64,000 bases of DNA from Roseateles violae (GTDB lineage Bacteria; Pseudomonadota; Gammaproteobacteria; Burkholderiales; Burkholderiaceae_C): assembly GCF_030410485.1 (NCBI RefSeq), contig NZ_JAUHHC010000004.1, forward strand, positions 446,128-510,127. Direction: 5' to 3'. Below the pieces are notes generated by a model. That model saw only the letters and a list, made by a program, of their open reading frames with translations, searched no databases and was not told the DNA's origin. The position numbers and the translations under genes were made by a program. How positions within the stretch are numbered: the stretch's first letter is position 1; each line of letters starts with the position of its first letter. Below are positions 45,124 to 54,949 of this stretch, piece after piece.

Positions 45124-46692
45124 TCAGGAGCCGGCGCCATCGGCCGCGGCGCCCTCGGCAGCAGCGCCCGCGCTCTTGGGGCGGCGGCGACGGCGGCGCT
45201 TCTTGGCGGCGGGGCCGGCTTCGTCATCGGCGGCCGGCTCGTCGGGCGCGGCAGCCTTGGCCGGCGCGCTCTTGCGCGGCAGCTGGTGCACCTTGGGGCC
45301 GCGGCTCTTCTTGTCGGCCTCGCGCGCCTCCTCGATCAGGGCGGCGCGATCCTCGTCGCCGCCCAGCGCAAAGTCCTCCCACCAGTCGGCCAGCGCAGCG
45401 TCGATCTCGCCGGCATCGGCGCGCAGGCGCAGGAAGTCGAAGCCGGCGCGGTAGCGCGGCTGCTCGACCAGCGTGTAGACGCCGGAGCCCGAACGGCGCT
45501 CGAAGCGCGGCTGCATCATCCAGATCTCGCGCATATCGGTGGCCAGCTTGCCGCGACCGGAGATGTCGCCGATGCGCGCGTCGAAGACCTCGTCGATTGC
45601 CATCGACAGCGCCGGCACCGTCGGCTCGCCGCCCTCGCGGATGCGCGTCCAGCGCTCGAGCACCTCGCGCCACAGCATGCAGGCCAGCATGAAGCTGGGG
45701 CTGACACCGCGGCCTTCCTGCACGCGGCGGTCGGTGTCCTCGAAGGCCAGGCGCACGAACTGGGCGGCCGGCCCCTCGCCGAGCTCGCCCTTGGCGTCCA
45801 GCATCGCGTCGAGGATGGGGAAGACGCCGCGCGCCAGGCCCTGCTTTCTCAGCTCGCCCAGGCTGGCCAGCGAATGACCGGTCTGCAGCAGCTTGATCAT
45901 CTCGTCGAACAGGCGCGAGGCCGGCACATTGGCCAGCAGCGCCGCACAGGTCCTGATCGGCGCACGCGTCTTGGGTTCGACCTCGAAGCCGAGCTTGGCG
46001 GCGAAGCGCACGGCGCGGATGATGCGCACCGGGTCCTCGCGATAGCGCGTCTCCGGATCGCCGATCATGCGCAGCACGCGCTTCTTGGCGTCGGCGATGC
46101 CGCCGTGGTAGTCGACGACGATCTGGCGCTGCGGGTCGTAGTACAGCGCGTTGACGGTGTAGTCGCGCCGCGCGGCGTCCTCGATCTGCGGGCCCCAGAC
46201 GTTGTCGCGCAAGACCCGGCCCTCGGCATCGACGACATGGCTCTTGCCGGCCAGCTCGGCCTTGGAGGTCTTCTCGTTGCCGCTGACCTGCTCGGCGCCG
46301 TCATTGGCCAGCAGCGCGCGGAAGGTCGAGACCTCGATCACCTCGTGCTCGCGGCCGCGGCCGTAGACGACGTGGACGATGCGAAAGCGCCGGCCGATGA
46401 TGAAGGCGCGGCGGAACAGGCCCTTGACCTGCTCCGGCGTCGCATTGGTGGCGACGTCGAAGTCCTTGGGCCGCATGCCCAGCAGCAGATCGCGCACCGC
46501 GCCGCCGACGATATAGGCCTCGAAGCCGGCATCGCTCAGGGTCTGCACCACGCGCACCGCGCGCTCGTCGAGCAGGTTCGGATCGATGCCATGCTCGGCC
46601 GCCTGCACCTCGACCCGCTTGCCCAGCGGCGAGCGGGCACCGGCCTTGCCGGCCGGCTTGCCCAGCAGCTTGTCAATGAATTTTTTGATCAT
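45124..46692 (-). CDS. pcnB: Poly(A) polymerase I
   Basis: This 522-residue nucleotidyltransferase adds poly(A) tails that promote RNA decay. The core includes [24 protein letters not shown] near 61-84 with the catalytic Dx[14 protein letters not shown] near 176-188, and [18 protein letters not shown] near 225-242. The tail (about 470-522) is a Lys/Arg-rich run ([11 protein letters not shown]), as expected for RNA-binding PcnB. Its ATG overlaps the HAD gene stop as ATGA. Confidence 0.94.
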   Translation of the reverse strand: MIKKFIDKLLGKPAGKAGARSPLGKRVEVQAAEHGIDPNLLDERAVRVVQTLSDAGFEAYIVGGAVRDLLLGMRPKDFDVATNATPEQVKGLFRRAFIIGRRFRIVHVVYGRGREHEVIEVSTFRALLANDGAEQVSGNEKTSKAELAGKSHVVDAEGRVLRDNVWGPQIEDAARRDYTVNALYYDPQRQIVVDYHGGIADAKKRVLRMIGDPETRYREDPVRIIRAVRFAAKLGFEVEPKTRAPIRTCAALLANVPASRLFDEMIKLLQTGHSLASLGELRKQGLARGVFPILDAMLDAKGELGEGPAAQFVRLAFEDTDRRVQEGRGVSPSFMLACMLWREVLERWTRIREGGEPTVPALSMAIDEVFDARIGDISGRGKLATDMREIWMMQPRFERRSGSGVYTLVEQPRYRAGFDFLRLRADAGEIDAALADWWEDFALGGDEDRAALIEEAREADKKSRGPKVHQLPRKSAPAKAAAPDEPAADDEAGPAAKKRRRRRRPKSAGAAAEGAAADGAGS

Positions 46693-47357
46693 TTGAACAA
46701 TTCAAGAATGGGCCAGCCGCGGGCGGACGCGATGTCCGCCAGCGCCGGCGTCGGATTGGTCGCCACCGGGTGGCTGACCAGTTCCAGCAGCGGAAGATCG
46801 TTGACCGAATCGCTGTAGAAGCTGATGCGCTCGAAATCCTGCCATTGTCGCCCCAAGCCGGCCAGCCAGTCGTGCACCCGCGCGATCTTGCCGGCCTGGA
46901 AGGACGGCACGCCCTCGACATGGCCGGTGTAGGCGCCGTCGGTGTCGCGCTGCAGGCGCACGGCGATCAGGTGCTCGATGCCGAAGGCGGCGGCGATCGG
47001 CGCGGTGACGAACTCGTTGGTGGCGGTGACGACGGCGATCAGATCGCCGGCCTCCTGGTGGCGGCGCACCAGCGCCCTCGCCTCCGCGCGCAGCTGCGGC
47101 GCCATCACCTCGGCCATGAAGCGCTCGCGCACGGCCAGCGCCTCGGCCGCCGGCCGCTGCCGCCAGGCCGAGGTGGCGAATTCGATGTACTCGTCCAGGT
47201 CCAGGCGCCCGGCCTGGTAGTCGGCATAGAACTGGTCGTTGCGGGCGGCCCAGGCCGCGCCGTCGGCCCAGCCGATGTCGACCATGAAGCCGCCGAAGGC
47301 GTGGTCGGAGTCGCCGGGCAGCAAGGTGCCGTCGAGGTCGAACAGGGTCAGGTTCAT
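46689..47357 (-). CDS. HAD-superfamily IB phosphatase, SerB-like
   Basis: This 222-residue protein starts MNLTLFDLDGTLLPGDSD with the nucleophile motif FDLDGT (Asp8, Asp10), then VVTATNEFVTAPIA near 114-127 (motif II), and SFYSDSVNDLPLLE near 184-197 (motif IV). It belongs to the IB group that includes phosphoserine phosphatase-like and small-molecule phosphatases. The substrate is not evident. It leads the HAD-pcnB-folK chain and follows hda by 11 bases. Confidence 0.9.
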   Translation of the reverse strand: MNLTLFDLDGTLLPGDSDHAFGGFMVDIGWADGAAWAARNDQFYADYQAGRLDLDEYIEFATSAWRQRPAAEALAVRERFMAEVMAPQLRAEARALVRRHQEAGDLIAVVTATNEFVTAPIAAAFGIEHLIAVRLQRDTDGAYTGHVEGVPSFQAGKIARVHDWLAGLGRQWQDFERISFYSDSVNDLPLLELVSHPVATNPTPALADIASARGWPILELFK

Positions 47358-47368
47358 GCGCTATTCAT

Positions 47369-48031
47369 TCATTGATCGGCCAGCATCTGGCGCAGCAGGG
47401 GAATGGTCACCGCCCGCTTGGCGGCCAGCGCGAACTCGTCGAGCCGGTCCAAGAGGCGCATCAAATGCTTCAGGTCGCGGGCGAAGCGGGTCAGCAGATA
47501 GTCGATCACCTCGTCGCCGAGCAGGATGCCGCGTCGGTCGGCTTCGCGGCGCAGCGCCGCGCGCATCTCCGGCTCGGAGAGCGGCTGCAAGGCAAAGGTC
47601 GGCCCCCAGCCCAGGCGGGTGCGCAGGTCCTCGCGCAGGGCCAGGTCGACCGGCGGCGCGCTGCCGCTGGCCACGACGGCCAGGCCATGGGTGGCCGCCT
47701 CGACGAAGAGCGCGAAGGCCGCATGCTGCTGGCCGGCATCGAAGCGCTCGCAGTCGTCCAGCAGCAGCAGGCTGGGCTGGCTAGGCATCTCCCAGGGCAG
47801 GCCGGTGTCGGCGTCGTACCAGCCTACCTGGGCGCCGGCCGCCTGCCAGGCCTGGGCCAGCGCGCGCAACGCATGGGTCTTGCCGCTGCCCGGCGGGCCC
47901 CATAGAAACACCGGCGGCGCGCCGTTCTTCAGCGCCTGCAGATGGGCCAGCGCCGCGGCATTGGCGCCGGGCAGGAAATTATCGAAGGTGAAGACCGGCG
48001 CCGGGCCGATCGCTAGAGGAATCTGTTTCAA
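47369..48031 (-). CDS. hda: DnaA regulatory inactivator Hda-like AAA+ protein (TTG start)
   Basis: This protein of about 220 residues begins (TTG)KQIPLAIGPAPVFTFDNFLPG, as Hda proteins do, with Walker A GPPGSGKTHAL near 45-55, Walker B LLLLDDCERF near 86-95, and the DnaA-like AAA+ lid RFARDLKHLMRLLDRLDEFAL near 180-200. With the beta clamp, Hda stimulates ATP hydrolysis by DnaA after initiation. ATG codons at 48073 and 48088 would add a Gly-rich stretch not expected in the family, so TTG is preferred, at modest certainty. Confidence 0.88.
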   Translation of the reverse strand: MKQIPLAIGPAPVFTFDNFLPGANAAALAHLQALKNGAPPVFLWGPPGSGKTHALRALAQAWQAAGAQVGWYDADTGLPWEMPSQPSLLLLDDCERFDAGQQHAAFALFVEAATHGLAVVASGSAPPVDLALREDLRTRLGWGPTFALQPLSEPEMRAALRREADRRGILLGDEVIDYLLTRFARDLKHLMRLLDRLDEFALAAKRAVTIPLLRQMLADQ

Positions 48032-48126
48032 AACTACCCAGCCCGTACCGCCGGCTCCTCGGAAAGACGACATGGCGATTGCCGCCATCGTCTGGACCGC
48101 GGCGCGCCGTGCGGCGGCGATTCTAG

Positions 48127-48999
48127 TTAATGCAGCGGCGGTCCGCCCCGCGCACGCAATTGCTGCAGGCGCTGGCGCAGCGCCGCGGCATCGGCGGCGG
48201 CGCCCTGCTCCTGCAGATAATGGGCGAGATCATCGGCCGCCGCGGGCCAATGGCCCAGCGCCTCCAGCACCAGGCCGCGGTCGCGGCGCTCGGCCGCATC
48301 CTGCGGCAGCAGCAGCACCAGGCGCTGCTGGACGGCCAAGAGCCGCGGCCAGTCCTCGGCCGCGCGGTGGATCTCCTTCAGATTGCGCAACATGCGCGCC
48401 AGGATCTGGCGCGGCGGTGCCGCCTGCAGAAAGAGCTCGATCGGCAGCTCGGCATCGTCGGGCAGGCCGCTGCTCTGGCGGTAGACCTGCAGGAACTCGT
48501 CCAGGCTGGCCCGCGACAGCGAGCGGCCGCTGAACGGGTCCAGCACCACCTCGCCGGCGCCGACCCGCAGCTTGACCAGGAAATGCCCCGGGAAGGCGAT
48601 GCCCTGCGCGCGCAGGCCCAGCTGCGCGGCCAGCTCAAGGAAGATCACCGCCAGGCTGATCGGGATGCCGCGCCGGGTCGCCAGCACCTGGTGCACATAG
48701 CTGTTGGCGCAGTCGTAGTAGTTGTTGACATTGCCGGCAAAGCCCAGCTCTTCGTGAAAGTAGCGGGTCAGCGCGCGCAGCTTGTAGTTGGCCGAGGCAT
48801 CGGCCGGCAGGCGCTGGCGCAGGCGCTGGACCAGCGCGTCGACCTCGGCCAGCACCGCCTGCACGTCCAGCTCGGGGAAATCGTCCTGGGCGATCGAGGC
48901 GGCCGCCTCCAGCAGGTTCAACCCGGCGTCATCGGCCACCAGGGTGGCAAAGTACTGCAAGGGCGTGGGCGCCTGCAGGCGCAGGAACGAAGAGGCCAT
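48127..48999 (-). CDS. SirB1-family transglutaminase-like/TPR protein
   Basis: This 290-residue protein matches the SirB1/YchA family. A transglutaminase-like N-terminal region (NYYDCANSYVHQVLATRRGIPISLAVIFLELA over about 93-125, GIAFPGHFLVKL near 133-144, VVLDPFSG near 150-157) carries Cys, His and Asp in a possible catalytic arrangement, and a C-terminal TPR-like part (about 195-285) follows. Function is not established in any organism I know. It is just downstream of murJ on the same strand. Confidence 0.87.
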   Translation of the reverse strand: MASSFLRLQAPTPLQYFATLVADDAGLNLLEAAASIAQDDFPELDVQAVLAEVDALVQRLRQRLPADASANYKLRALTRYFHEELGFAGNVNNYYDCANSYVHQVLATRRGIPISLAVIFLELAAQLGLRAQGIAFPGHFLVKLRVGAGEVVLDPFSGRSLSRASLDEFLQVYRQSSGLPDDAELPIELFLQAAPPRQILARMLRNLKEIHRAAEDWPRLLAVQQRLVLLLPQDAAERRDRGLVLEALGHWPAAADDLAHYLQEQGAAADAAALRQRLQQLRARGGPPLH

Positions 49000-49008
49000 G
49001 GGCCGAGT

Positions 49009-50571
49009 TTAGGCCCGGCGGGCGAACTGGCGCAGCTTCAGGCCGCTGGCCAGCAGCAGCGCGAAATACAGCAGCGCCGAGCCGAGCAGGCTGCCGGCCA
49101 TCGCCAGCGCGCGCAGGCCCTCGCTGCGACCCAGTGCGATCCAGTCCAGGCGCTGGGCCAGCCACCACTGCAGCGCACCCATGGCCAGGCTGGCGAGCAG
49201 CACGCGCAGGAAGAAGCCCCGCCAACCCGGCGCCGGCCGGTAGCTGCCCAGGCGCCGCAGGCCGCGCAGCAGCCAGCCGGCATTGATCAGCGCACCCAGG
49301 CCGATCGACAGCGCCAGCCCGGCCACGCCCAACCAGGGCACAAAAACCAGGTTCATCAGCTGGGTCAGCAGCAGCACGCTGATCGCGACGCGCACCGGCG
49401 TGCGCATATCCTGGCGCGCATAAAAGCCCGGCGCCAGCACCTTGATCGCAACCAGGCCCATCAGGCCGACGCCATAACCCATCACCGCGCTGCTGGTCTG
49501 CAGCACGTCCTTCGCCTCGAAGGCACCGCGGTGGTAGAGCACCGACACCATCGGCTGGGCAAATACCAGCAGCGCCACCGCGCAAGGCAGGGTCAGCAGC
49601 AGCACCAGGCGCAGCCCCCAGTCCAGCAGGGCCGAATAGCGCTCACCTTCGCCCTTCGCCTGCGCGGCCGACAGCTGCGGCGTCAGCACCGCACCGAGCG
49701 CGACGCCCAGCAGCGCGGTCGGGAATTCCATCAGCCGGTCGGCATAGGTCAGCCAGGACGCCGCGCCGGCTCCGACTAGCAGCGCGACCTGGGTGTTGAT
49801 CAAGAGCGACAGCTGGGCGACACCGACGCCCAGCAGCGCCGGCGCCATCTGGCTCAGCACCCGCCGCACGCCCTCGTGCGCCCAGGCCCGGCGCAGCCCG
49901 CGCAGCGACAGGCCCAGCCGCGGCAGGACGCCGATGCGCGCCAGCGCCGGGATCTGCACCACGAGCTGCAGCACGCCACCGATCATTACGCCCAGGGCCA
50001 GGCCATAGATCGGCCGCCAGCCCCAGGCCTCCAAGCGCGGCACCAGCAGCCAGGCGGCGGCGATGACCGACAGGTTCAGCAGCACCGGCGTCGCCGCCGG
50101 CACCATGAAGCGCTTCCAGGTATTCAAGATGCCCGCGGACAGCGCCACCAGCGACATGCAGCCGATATAGGGGAACATCCAGCGCGTCATCACGATCGCC
50201 GCCTCGCGTCCATCGGCCGGCAGGCCGGCGCCGAGCAGCCAGACCAGCAGCGGCGCGCCGGCGATGCCCACCAGGCAGGTTGCCAGCAGCGCCCACAGCA
50301 GCACCGTCGCGACCGCGTCGATCAGGCCATGCGTGGCCGCGTCGCCCTCCTTGGCCCGCGTGCCAGCCAGCACCGGCACAAAGGCCTGCGAGAACGCACC
50401 CTCGGCAAACAGGCGGCGCAGCAGATTGGGGATACGGAAGGCAACCTGGAAGGCATCGGTCAGGCTGGACGCGCCGAACAGCGCGGCAACCAGTTGCTCG
50501 CGGATCAGGCCGGTGATGCGCGAGGCCAGCGTCAGCACGGAAATCAGGGAGGCGGCGCGCAGCAGATTCAT
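49009..50571 (-). CDS. murJ: Lipid II flippase MurJ
   Basis: This 520-residue protein has about 14 spans and flips lipid II for peptidoglycan synthesis. MNLLRAASLISVLTLASRITGLIRE opens it, followed by FRIPNLLRRLFAEGAFSQAFVP near 46-67, the MviN signature with its essential Arg residues. The ATG at 50571 is set by this family start; the frame is open upstream with no related sequence. It is divergent from rpsT, a common arrangement. Confidence 0.95.
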   Translation of the reverse strand: MNLLRAASLISVLTLASRITGLIREQLVAALFGASSLTDAFQVAFRIPNLLRRLFAEGAFSQAFVPVLAGTRAKEGDAATHGLIDAVATVLLWALLATCLVGIAGAPLLVWLLGAGLPADGREAAIVMTRWMFPYIGCMSLVALSAGILNTWKRFMVPAATPVLLNLSVIAAAWLLVPRLEAWGWRPIYGLALGVMIGGVLQLVVQIPALARIGVLPRLGLSLRGLRRAWAHEGVRRVLSQMAPALLGVGVAQLSLLINTQVALLVGAGAASWLTYADRLMEFPTALLGVALGAVLTPQLSAAQAKGEGERYSALLDWGLRLVLLLTLPCAVALLVFAQPMVSVLYHRGAFEAKDVLQTSSAVMGYGVGLMGLVAIKVLAPGFYARQDMRTPVRVAISVLLLTQLMNLVFVPWLGVAGLALSIGLGALINAGWLLRGLRRLGSYRPAPGWRGFFLRVLLASLAMGALQWWLAQRLDWIALGRSEGLRALAMAGSLLGSALLYFALLLASGLKLRQFARRA

Positions 50572-50739
50572 GGGTTCTTGGTGGGGAGGGATGCGGGCGC
50601 AAAGCCGGCCGGGCGGCCGAGCGGGAAATGGCGCCGCATTATCATCGCGCCGGCCTGCTGGAGCCTCGGCGTCGCCTGGCCCTCGCCTCCACGGCGCCGA
50701 GGCAGCCCCGTCATCAAGGCCTGCATAGGCCCGTGCACA

Positions 50740-50768
50740 TTGTTGAGCTCTGATTTCAGTGCTATACT
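50740..50768 (+). promoter_or_regulatory. Sigma-70 promoter of rpsT
   Basis: TTGTTG (50740-50745) and TATACT (50763-50768) are 17 bases apart in a locally A/T-rich patch of the murJ-rpsT spacer. Transcription would start near 50775, leaving a leader of about 28 nt. Confidence 0.7.
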
Positions 50769-50802
50769 CGCGGTCTTTGCACCAACTGGGTAGATTTACA
50801 GC

Positions 50803-51099
50803 ATGGCAACTAGCTCCAAAGCCAAGAAGAAGACGGTCCGTTTGGCATCGGGCCTCAAGCGCGCCCGCCAGGACGTCAAGCTCAACGCTGCCAACACGGC
50901 GCTGCGTTCCCAATTCCGCACGGTCGTCAAGAACGTGCAAAAGGCTGTTGTCGCCGGCGACAAGGCCAAGGCTGCCGATCTGTTCAAGACCGCCCAGGCC
51001 GTCATCGACTCGGTTGCCGACAAGGGCATCTTCCACAAGAACAAGGCTGCTCGCCACAAGAGCCGCCTGTCCGCGAAGATCAAGGCGCTGGCCGCCTAA
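50803..51099 (+). CDS. rpsT: 30S ribosomal protein S20
   Basis: This 98-residue basic protein begins [20 protein letters not shown], with [17 protein letters not shown] near 44-60 and [18 protein letters not shown] near the end, the S20 pattern. It binds 16S rRNA early in assembly. It is monocistronic, with its own promoter and terminator. Confidence 0.96.
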   Translation: MATSSKAKKKTVRLASGLKRARQDVKLNAANTALRSQFRTVVKNVQKAVVAGDKAKAADLFKTAQAVIDSVADKGIFHKNKAARHKSRLSAKIKALAA

Positions 51100-51152
51100 A
51101 AACCAGTTCGGTGCAAAAAGCGAAGGCCCGCCGCGGCGAGCCTTCCGAGCCC

Positions 51153-51182
51153 AAGGCCCACTCCGGTGGGCCTTTGCTTTTT
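51153..51182 (+). terminator. Rho-independent terminator of rpsT
   Basis: AAGGCCCAC and GTGGGCCTT form a perfect 9-bp stem with loop TCCG, followed by TGCTTTTT. Confidence 0.87.
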
Positions 51183-51201
51183 CCGCACCGCAGCCGCCGC
51201 C

Positions 51202-52011
51202 TCAGCGCAAGGAGCCGGCCGGCACGCCCTGCATCGCCCGCGCGCGCAGCCAGTCGCCGACCGCGCGCGCAACCCAGGGCGGATCGTCCAGCGGCAGGTC
51301 ATGACCGGCCTTGGTATGCAGGCGCAGCGGCGCCCCCCAGGCGCGGCTGATCGCCTGCGAGCAGCGCCAGTCGACCAGGCCGTCGCGCTTGCTGCACAGC
51401 AGCAGCACCGGCGCCGCCGGCCGGCCGCGGCTGGCCCGGTACAGCATCGCGGCCAGCAGCTGCCGTATCGTGTTGCGCAGCCCGGTCCGGCGCTGGCGCT
51501 GCAGATCGACCCAGTTGTCCAGCACCTCCTCGGGCCGCGGCAGCAGCCGCGTCGTCAGGTCCAGCACCCTCGCCTCACGCTGGCGCGTGCTGAAGCGGGT
51601 CAGGCTGAGCAGCAGCAGGGTGAAGAAATTCAGCGGCCGCAGCCGCCGGTAGAAAAAGCCGAAGGGACGCAGGCTGCTGTTGATCAGCACCGCGCCGCCG
51701 ATCTCCTGCGGATAGCGTTCGACCCAGTCGCTGACCACCATGGTCCCCAGCGACATCGCCAGCAGGTGGACCGGCCCGGTGATGCCGCGCAGCGCCAGCT
51801 CGGCCCGGCAGGCCTCGACCATCGCCGACACGTGGATCGGGCTCGCCTGCGCGTGCAGCACGCCGTTGCCGGGCAGGTCCAGCAGCAGCAGCCGCGCACC
51901 GGGCTGCTGGCTCTCGATCTCCTGGCGCAGCAAGTGCGGGAACTCGCCCCAATGGCCGCTCTCGCGCGACAGGCCGCGCAGCAAGACCCAGGTGACCGGT
52001 GCAGCACTCAT
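51202..52011 (-). CDS. Alpha/beta-fold hydrolase
   Basis: This 269-residue protein begins MSAAPVTWVLLRGLSRESGHW. The oxyanion and core motifs are LLLLDLPGNG near 40-49, the nucleophile elbow LLAMSLGTMVVSDW near 81-94 (Ser in MSLG), an Asp in SKRDGLVD near 214 and a His in TKAGHDLPLD near 238. Substrate unknown. The family-like start is at 52011; an upstream in-frame ATG lengthens it without similarity. It is convergent with rpsT. Confidence 0.85.
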   Translation of the reverse strand: MSAAPVTWVLLRGLSRESGHWGEFPHLLRQEIESQQPGARLLLLDLPGNGVLHAQASPIHVSAMVEACRAELALRGITGPVHLLAMSLGTMVVSDWVERYPQEIGGAVLINSSLRPFGFFYRRLRPLNFFTLLLLSLTRFSTRQREARVLDLTTRLLPRPEEVLDNWVDLQRQRRTGLRNTIRQLLAAMLYRASRGRPAAPVLLLCSKRDGLVDWRCSQAISRAWGAPLRLHTKAGHDLPLDDPPWVARAVGDWLRARAMQGVPAGSLR

Positions 52012-52186
52012 GGTGCGACCGATGCGGCCCACCGACGCCAAGCCGAAACCACGACGGAATTCATGCGGAAGATGCTGCCGGAGATGAGGACGGCAGTAAG
52101 CATAGCCGCGCCCGATCGCGCCAGCCAGCGCCATGTGGCCCGACAATTAGGGACGTCGAAGGCCGCCGTTAGATCGCTGGGACGGC

Positions 52187-52528
52187 CTAGACCGGCTTGG
52201 CCGGCACCGTGCCGCTATCGGGCAGCAGGCAGGCCTCGGCAACCTGCAGATTGTTGTCGCGGGCGAAGTTCATCACGAAGTCCCAGGCCATCGGTTCGAT
52301 GCTCTTCAACTCCTCGTTGACGATCACGCACTTGACCCCGTTGATCAGCCGCGGCACGCAATACGGCGAATAGCCGATGTGCGCGCCCGGGCCGCCACGG
52401 GCGCCGCCCGGGCGGAAGCAAGACATGGCCCCGGCGAGCCGCTCGGCCCAGTCGCTGGGCCGGAAGGTGCGTCCGTCCAGGGTCAGGCCCTGGATGAAGA
52501 CTTCGCGCGGTTTGGGGGACGAACTCAT
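52187..52528 (-). CDS. DUF3579-family protein
   Basis: This 113-residue protein has REVFIQGLTLDGRTFRPSDWAERLAGAMSCF spread over 8-38 and YCVPRLINGVKCVIVNEEL near 56-74, the DUF3579 pattern of beta- and gammaproteobacteria. No biochemical role is known. It is divergent from argD-argF, and this neighbourhood recurs in Burkholderiales, so a link to arginine metabolism has been tempting but is unproven. Confidence 0.87.
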   Translation of the reverse strand: MSSSPKPREVFIQGLTLDGRTFRPSDWAERLAGAMSCFRPGGARGGPGAHIGYSPYCVPRLINGVKCVIVNEELKSIEPMAWDFVMNFARDNNLQVAEACLLPDSGTVPAKPV

Positions 52529-52733
52529 GAATGCAATAGGCGGTCGCGGTCAGCGCGACAGCCCGCTATTGTGCCCTGGATGTGTTGCGCCGCAGCACGG
52601 CCTGAGCCCAAAGCTGCTGCGATCGCCCGGTCGTCCTTCACGCCGCCCGCCAAATAGCGGGTCGACCCTTAGAATCGAATGGCGCATGGCATCCGGCCGG
52701 CGCGCTTCACCAACCCACGTCTAGAAAGACCCG

Positions 52734-53948
52734 ATGAACGCCCCTGTCCCCTCGTCCGAACCGCAAGTGATGCAAACCTATGGCCGCCTGCCGATCGCCC
52801 TGTCGCACGGCAAGGGCTGCTGGGTCTGGGACACGAACGGCCGACGATACCTGGACGGCCTGGGCGGCATCGCGGTCAACACGCTGGGCCATGCGCATCC
52901 CAAGCTGGTGCCGGCCCTGCAGGAGCAGATCGCCCGGCTGATCCACACCAGCAACTACTACCTGGTGCCGCTGCAGCAGCAGCTGGCGGCCAAGCTGTGC
53001 GAGATCTCGGGCCTGGCCAACGTCTTCTTCTGCAACAGCGGCCTCGAAGCGAACGAGGCGGCGCTGAAGATCGCCCGCAAGTTCGGCCATGACCGCGGCA
53101 ACAGCAGCCCCGAGGTGATGGTGTTCGAGGGCGCATTCCACGGCCGCTCGATCGCCACCCTGTCGGCCACCGCCAATCCGAAGATCCACGCCGGCTTCGG
53201 CCCGCTGGTTCCGGGCTTTGTGCGCGTGCCACTGAACGATATCGCTGCGGTCGAGGCCGCCCTGAAGGCGCATCCCAACATCACCGCAATCTTCCTGGAG
53301 ACCATCCAGGGCGAAGGCGGCGTCAACCCGGCCCGCATCGAGTTCCTGCAGGCGCTGCGCCGCGTCTGCGACCAGCACGACCTGCTCCTGATGCTGGACG
53401 AGGTGCAATGCGGCATCGGTCGCACCGGCAAGTGGTTCGCCCACCAGTGGGCCGGCATCCAACCGGACGTGATGCCGCTGGCCAAGGGCCTGGGCTCGGG
53501 CGTGCCGATCGGCGCTGTCGTCTGCGGCCCGCGCGCGGCCCATGTGATGCAGCCGGGCAACCACGGCACGACCTTCGGCGGCAACCCGCTGGCGATGCGC
53601 GCCGGCGTCGAGACGCTGACCATCATGGTCGAGGAAGGCCTGCTGGCCAATGCGGCCCAGGTCGGCGCCGAGCTGAAGGCGGCGCTGCAGCAGGGCTTGG
53701 CCGGCGAGATCGCCAGCGGCGGTGTGGTCGAGGTGCGCGGCCAGGGCCTGATGCTGGGCATCGAGCTCGACCGCCCGGCCGGCGCACTGCTGGCCCAGGC
53801 GGCCGAGGCCGGCCTGATGATCAGCGTCACCGCCGACCGCGTGATCCGCCTGGTGCCGGCGCTGATCCTGTCCAGCGACGAGGCCGCGCAGATCGCGGCC
53901 ATCCTGGTGCCGCTGGTCAAGGCCTTCCTGGCCCAGCCGAAGCCATGA
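52734..53948 (+). CDS. argD: Acetylornithine aminotransferase
   Basis: This 404-residue PLP enzyme converts N-acetylglutamate semialdehyde to acetylornithine in arginine synthesis and may also serve lysine synthesis. NVFFCNSGLEANEAALKIAR near 98-117, VMVFEGAFHGRS near 129-140, LLMLDEVQCGIGRTG near 219-233 and PLAKGLGSGVPIGA near 246-259 with the PLP lysine are diagnostic. Its stop overlaps argF as ATGA. Confidence 0.95.
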   Translation: MNAPVPSSEPQVMQTYGRLPIALSHGKGCWVWDTNGRRYLDGLGGIAVNTLGHAHPKLVPALQEQIARLIHTSNYYLVPLQQQLAAKLCEISGLANVFFCNSGLEANEAALKIARKFGHDRGNSSPEVMVFEGAFHGRSIATLSATANPKIHAGFGPLVPGFVRVPLNDIAAVEAALKAHPNITAIFLETIQGEGGVNPARIEFLQALRRVCDQHDLLLMLDEVQCGIGRTGKWFAHQWAGIQPDVMPLAKGLGSGVPIGAVVCGPRAAHVMQPGNHGTTFGGNPLAMRAGVETLTIMVEEGLLANAAQVGAELKAALQQGLAGEIASGGVVEVRGQGLMLGIELDRPAGALLAQAAEAGLMISVTADRVIRLVPALILSSDEAAQIAAILVPLVKAFLAQPKP

Positions 53949-54907
53949 AGCCGGGACAGAGCCTGATGCGGCATTACCTGCAGTTCAAGGACCTCCGCGC
54001 CGAGGAATACGCCCATCTGTTCGAGCGCGCCGCCATCATCAAGCGGCGCTTCAAGAACTACGAGAAGTACCAGCCGCTGGCGGACCGCACCTTGGCGATG
54101 ATCTTCGAGAAGGCCAGCACGCGCACGCGCGTCTCCTTCGAGGCCGGCATGTACCAGATGGGCGGGTCGGTCGTGCACCTGACCACCGGCGACAGCCAGC
54201 TCGGCCGCGCCGAGCCGGTCGAGGACAGCGCGCGGGTGATCAGCCGCATGGTCGACATCGTGATGATCCGCACCTACGAGCAGACCAAGCTCGAGCGCTT
54301 CGCCGCGCATTCGCGCGTGCCGGTCATCAACGGCCTGACCAACGAATACCACCCCTGCCAGATCCTGGCCGATCTGTTCACCTTCATCGAGCAGCGCGGC
54401 ATGGACCGGCGCGGCGCGATCGACATGGAATGCCTGAAGGGCCGTGTCGTCGCCTGGGTCGGTGATGGCAACAATATGGCCAATACCTGGCTGCAGGCAG
54501 CCGAGATCCTCGGCTTCACCGTCCATGTCAGCACGCCCAGCGGCTACGAGATCGACCCGGCCGTGGCCGGCGTGCGCGACACCGGCTGCTACAAGCTCTT
54601 CAAGAGCCCGCTGGAGGCCTGCCGCGGCGCCGATCTGGTGACGACCGACGTCTGGACCAGCATGGGCTACGAGGCCGAGAACGAGGCCCGCCGCAAGGCC
54701 TTTGCCGACTGGTGCGTGGACGCCGAGATGATGGCCGTGGCCAAGCCCGACGCTCTCTTCATGCACTGCCTGCCCGCGCATCGCGGCGAGGAGGTCAGCG
54801 CCGAGGTGATCGACGGCCCGCAATCGGTGGTCTGGGACGAGGCCGAGAACAGAATGCACGTGCAGAAGGCACTCATGGAGTACCTTCTGCTCGGGCGGAT
54901 CGGCTGA
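53945..54907 (+). CDS. argF: Ornithine carbamoyltransferase
   Basis: This 320-residue enzyme makes citrulline from ornithine and carbamoyl phosphate. The carbamoyl-phosphate site is EKASTRTRVSFE near 54-65, the ornithine-binding region includes DGNNMANTW near 174, and HCLPAHRGEEV near 276-286 carries the catalytic Cys. The start overlapping argD and the terminator after it define a two-gene operon. Confidence 0.95.
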   Translation: MKPGQSLMRHYLQFKDLRAEEYAHLFERAAIIKRRFKNYEKYQPLADRTLAMIFEKASTRTRVSFEAGMYQMGGSVVHLTTGDSQLGRAEPVEDSARVISRMVDIVMIRTYEQTKLERFAAHSRVPVINGLTNEYHPCQILADLFTFIEQRGMDRRGAIDMECLKGRVVAWVGDGNNMANTWLQAAEILGFTVHVSTPSGYEIDPAVAGVRDTGCYKLFKSPLEACRGADLVTTDVWTSMGYEAENEARRKAFADWCVDAEMMAVAKPDALFMHCLPAHRGEEVSAEVIDGPQSVVWDEAENRMHVQKALMEYLLLGRIG

Positions 54908-54917
54908 AAGCCGAGAC

Positions 54918-54937
54918 GCGCCCCGGAAACGGGGCGC
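54918..54937 (+). terminator. Terminator-like hairpin after argF
   Basis: GCGCCCCG and CGGGGCGC are perfect 8-bp arms with loop GAAA, 10 bases after the argF stop, followed by the T-poor ATTCTGTT. It probably ends the argDF transcript. Confidence 0.7.
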
Positions 54938-54949
54938 ATTCTGTTCGGG

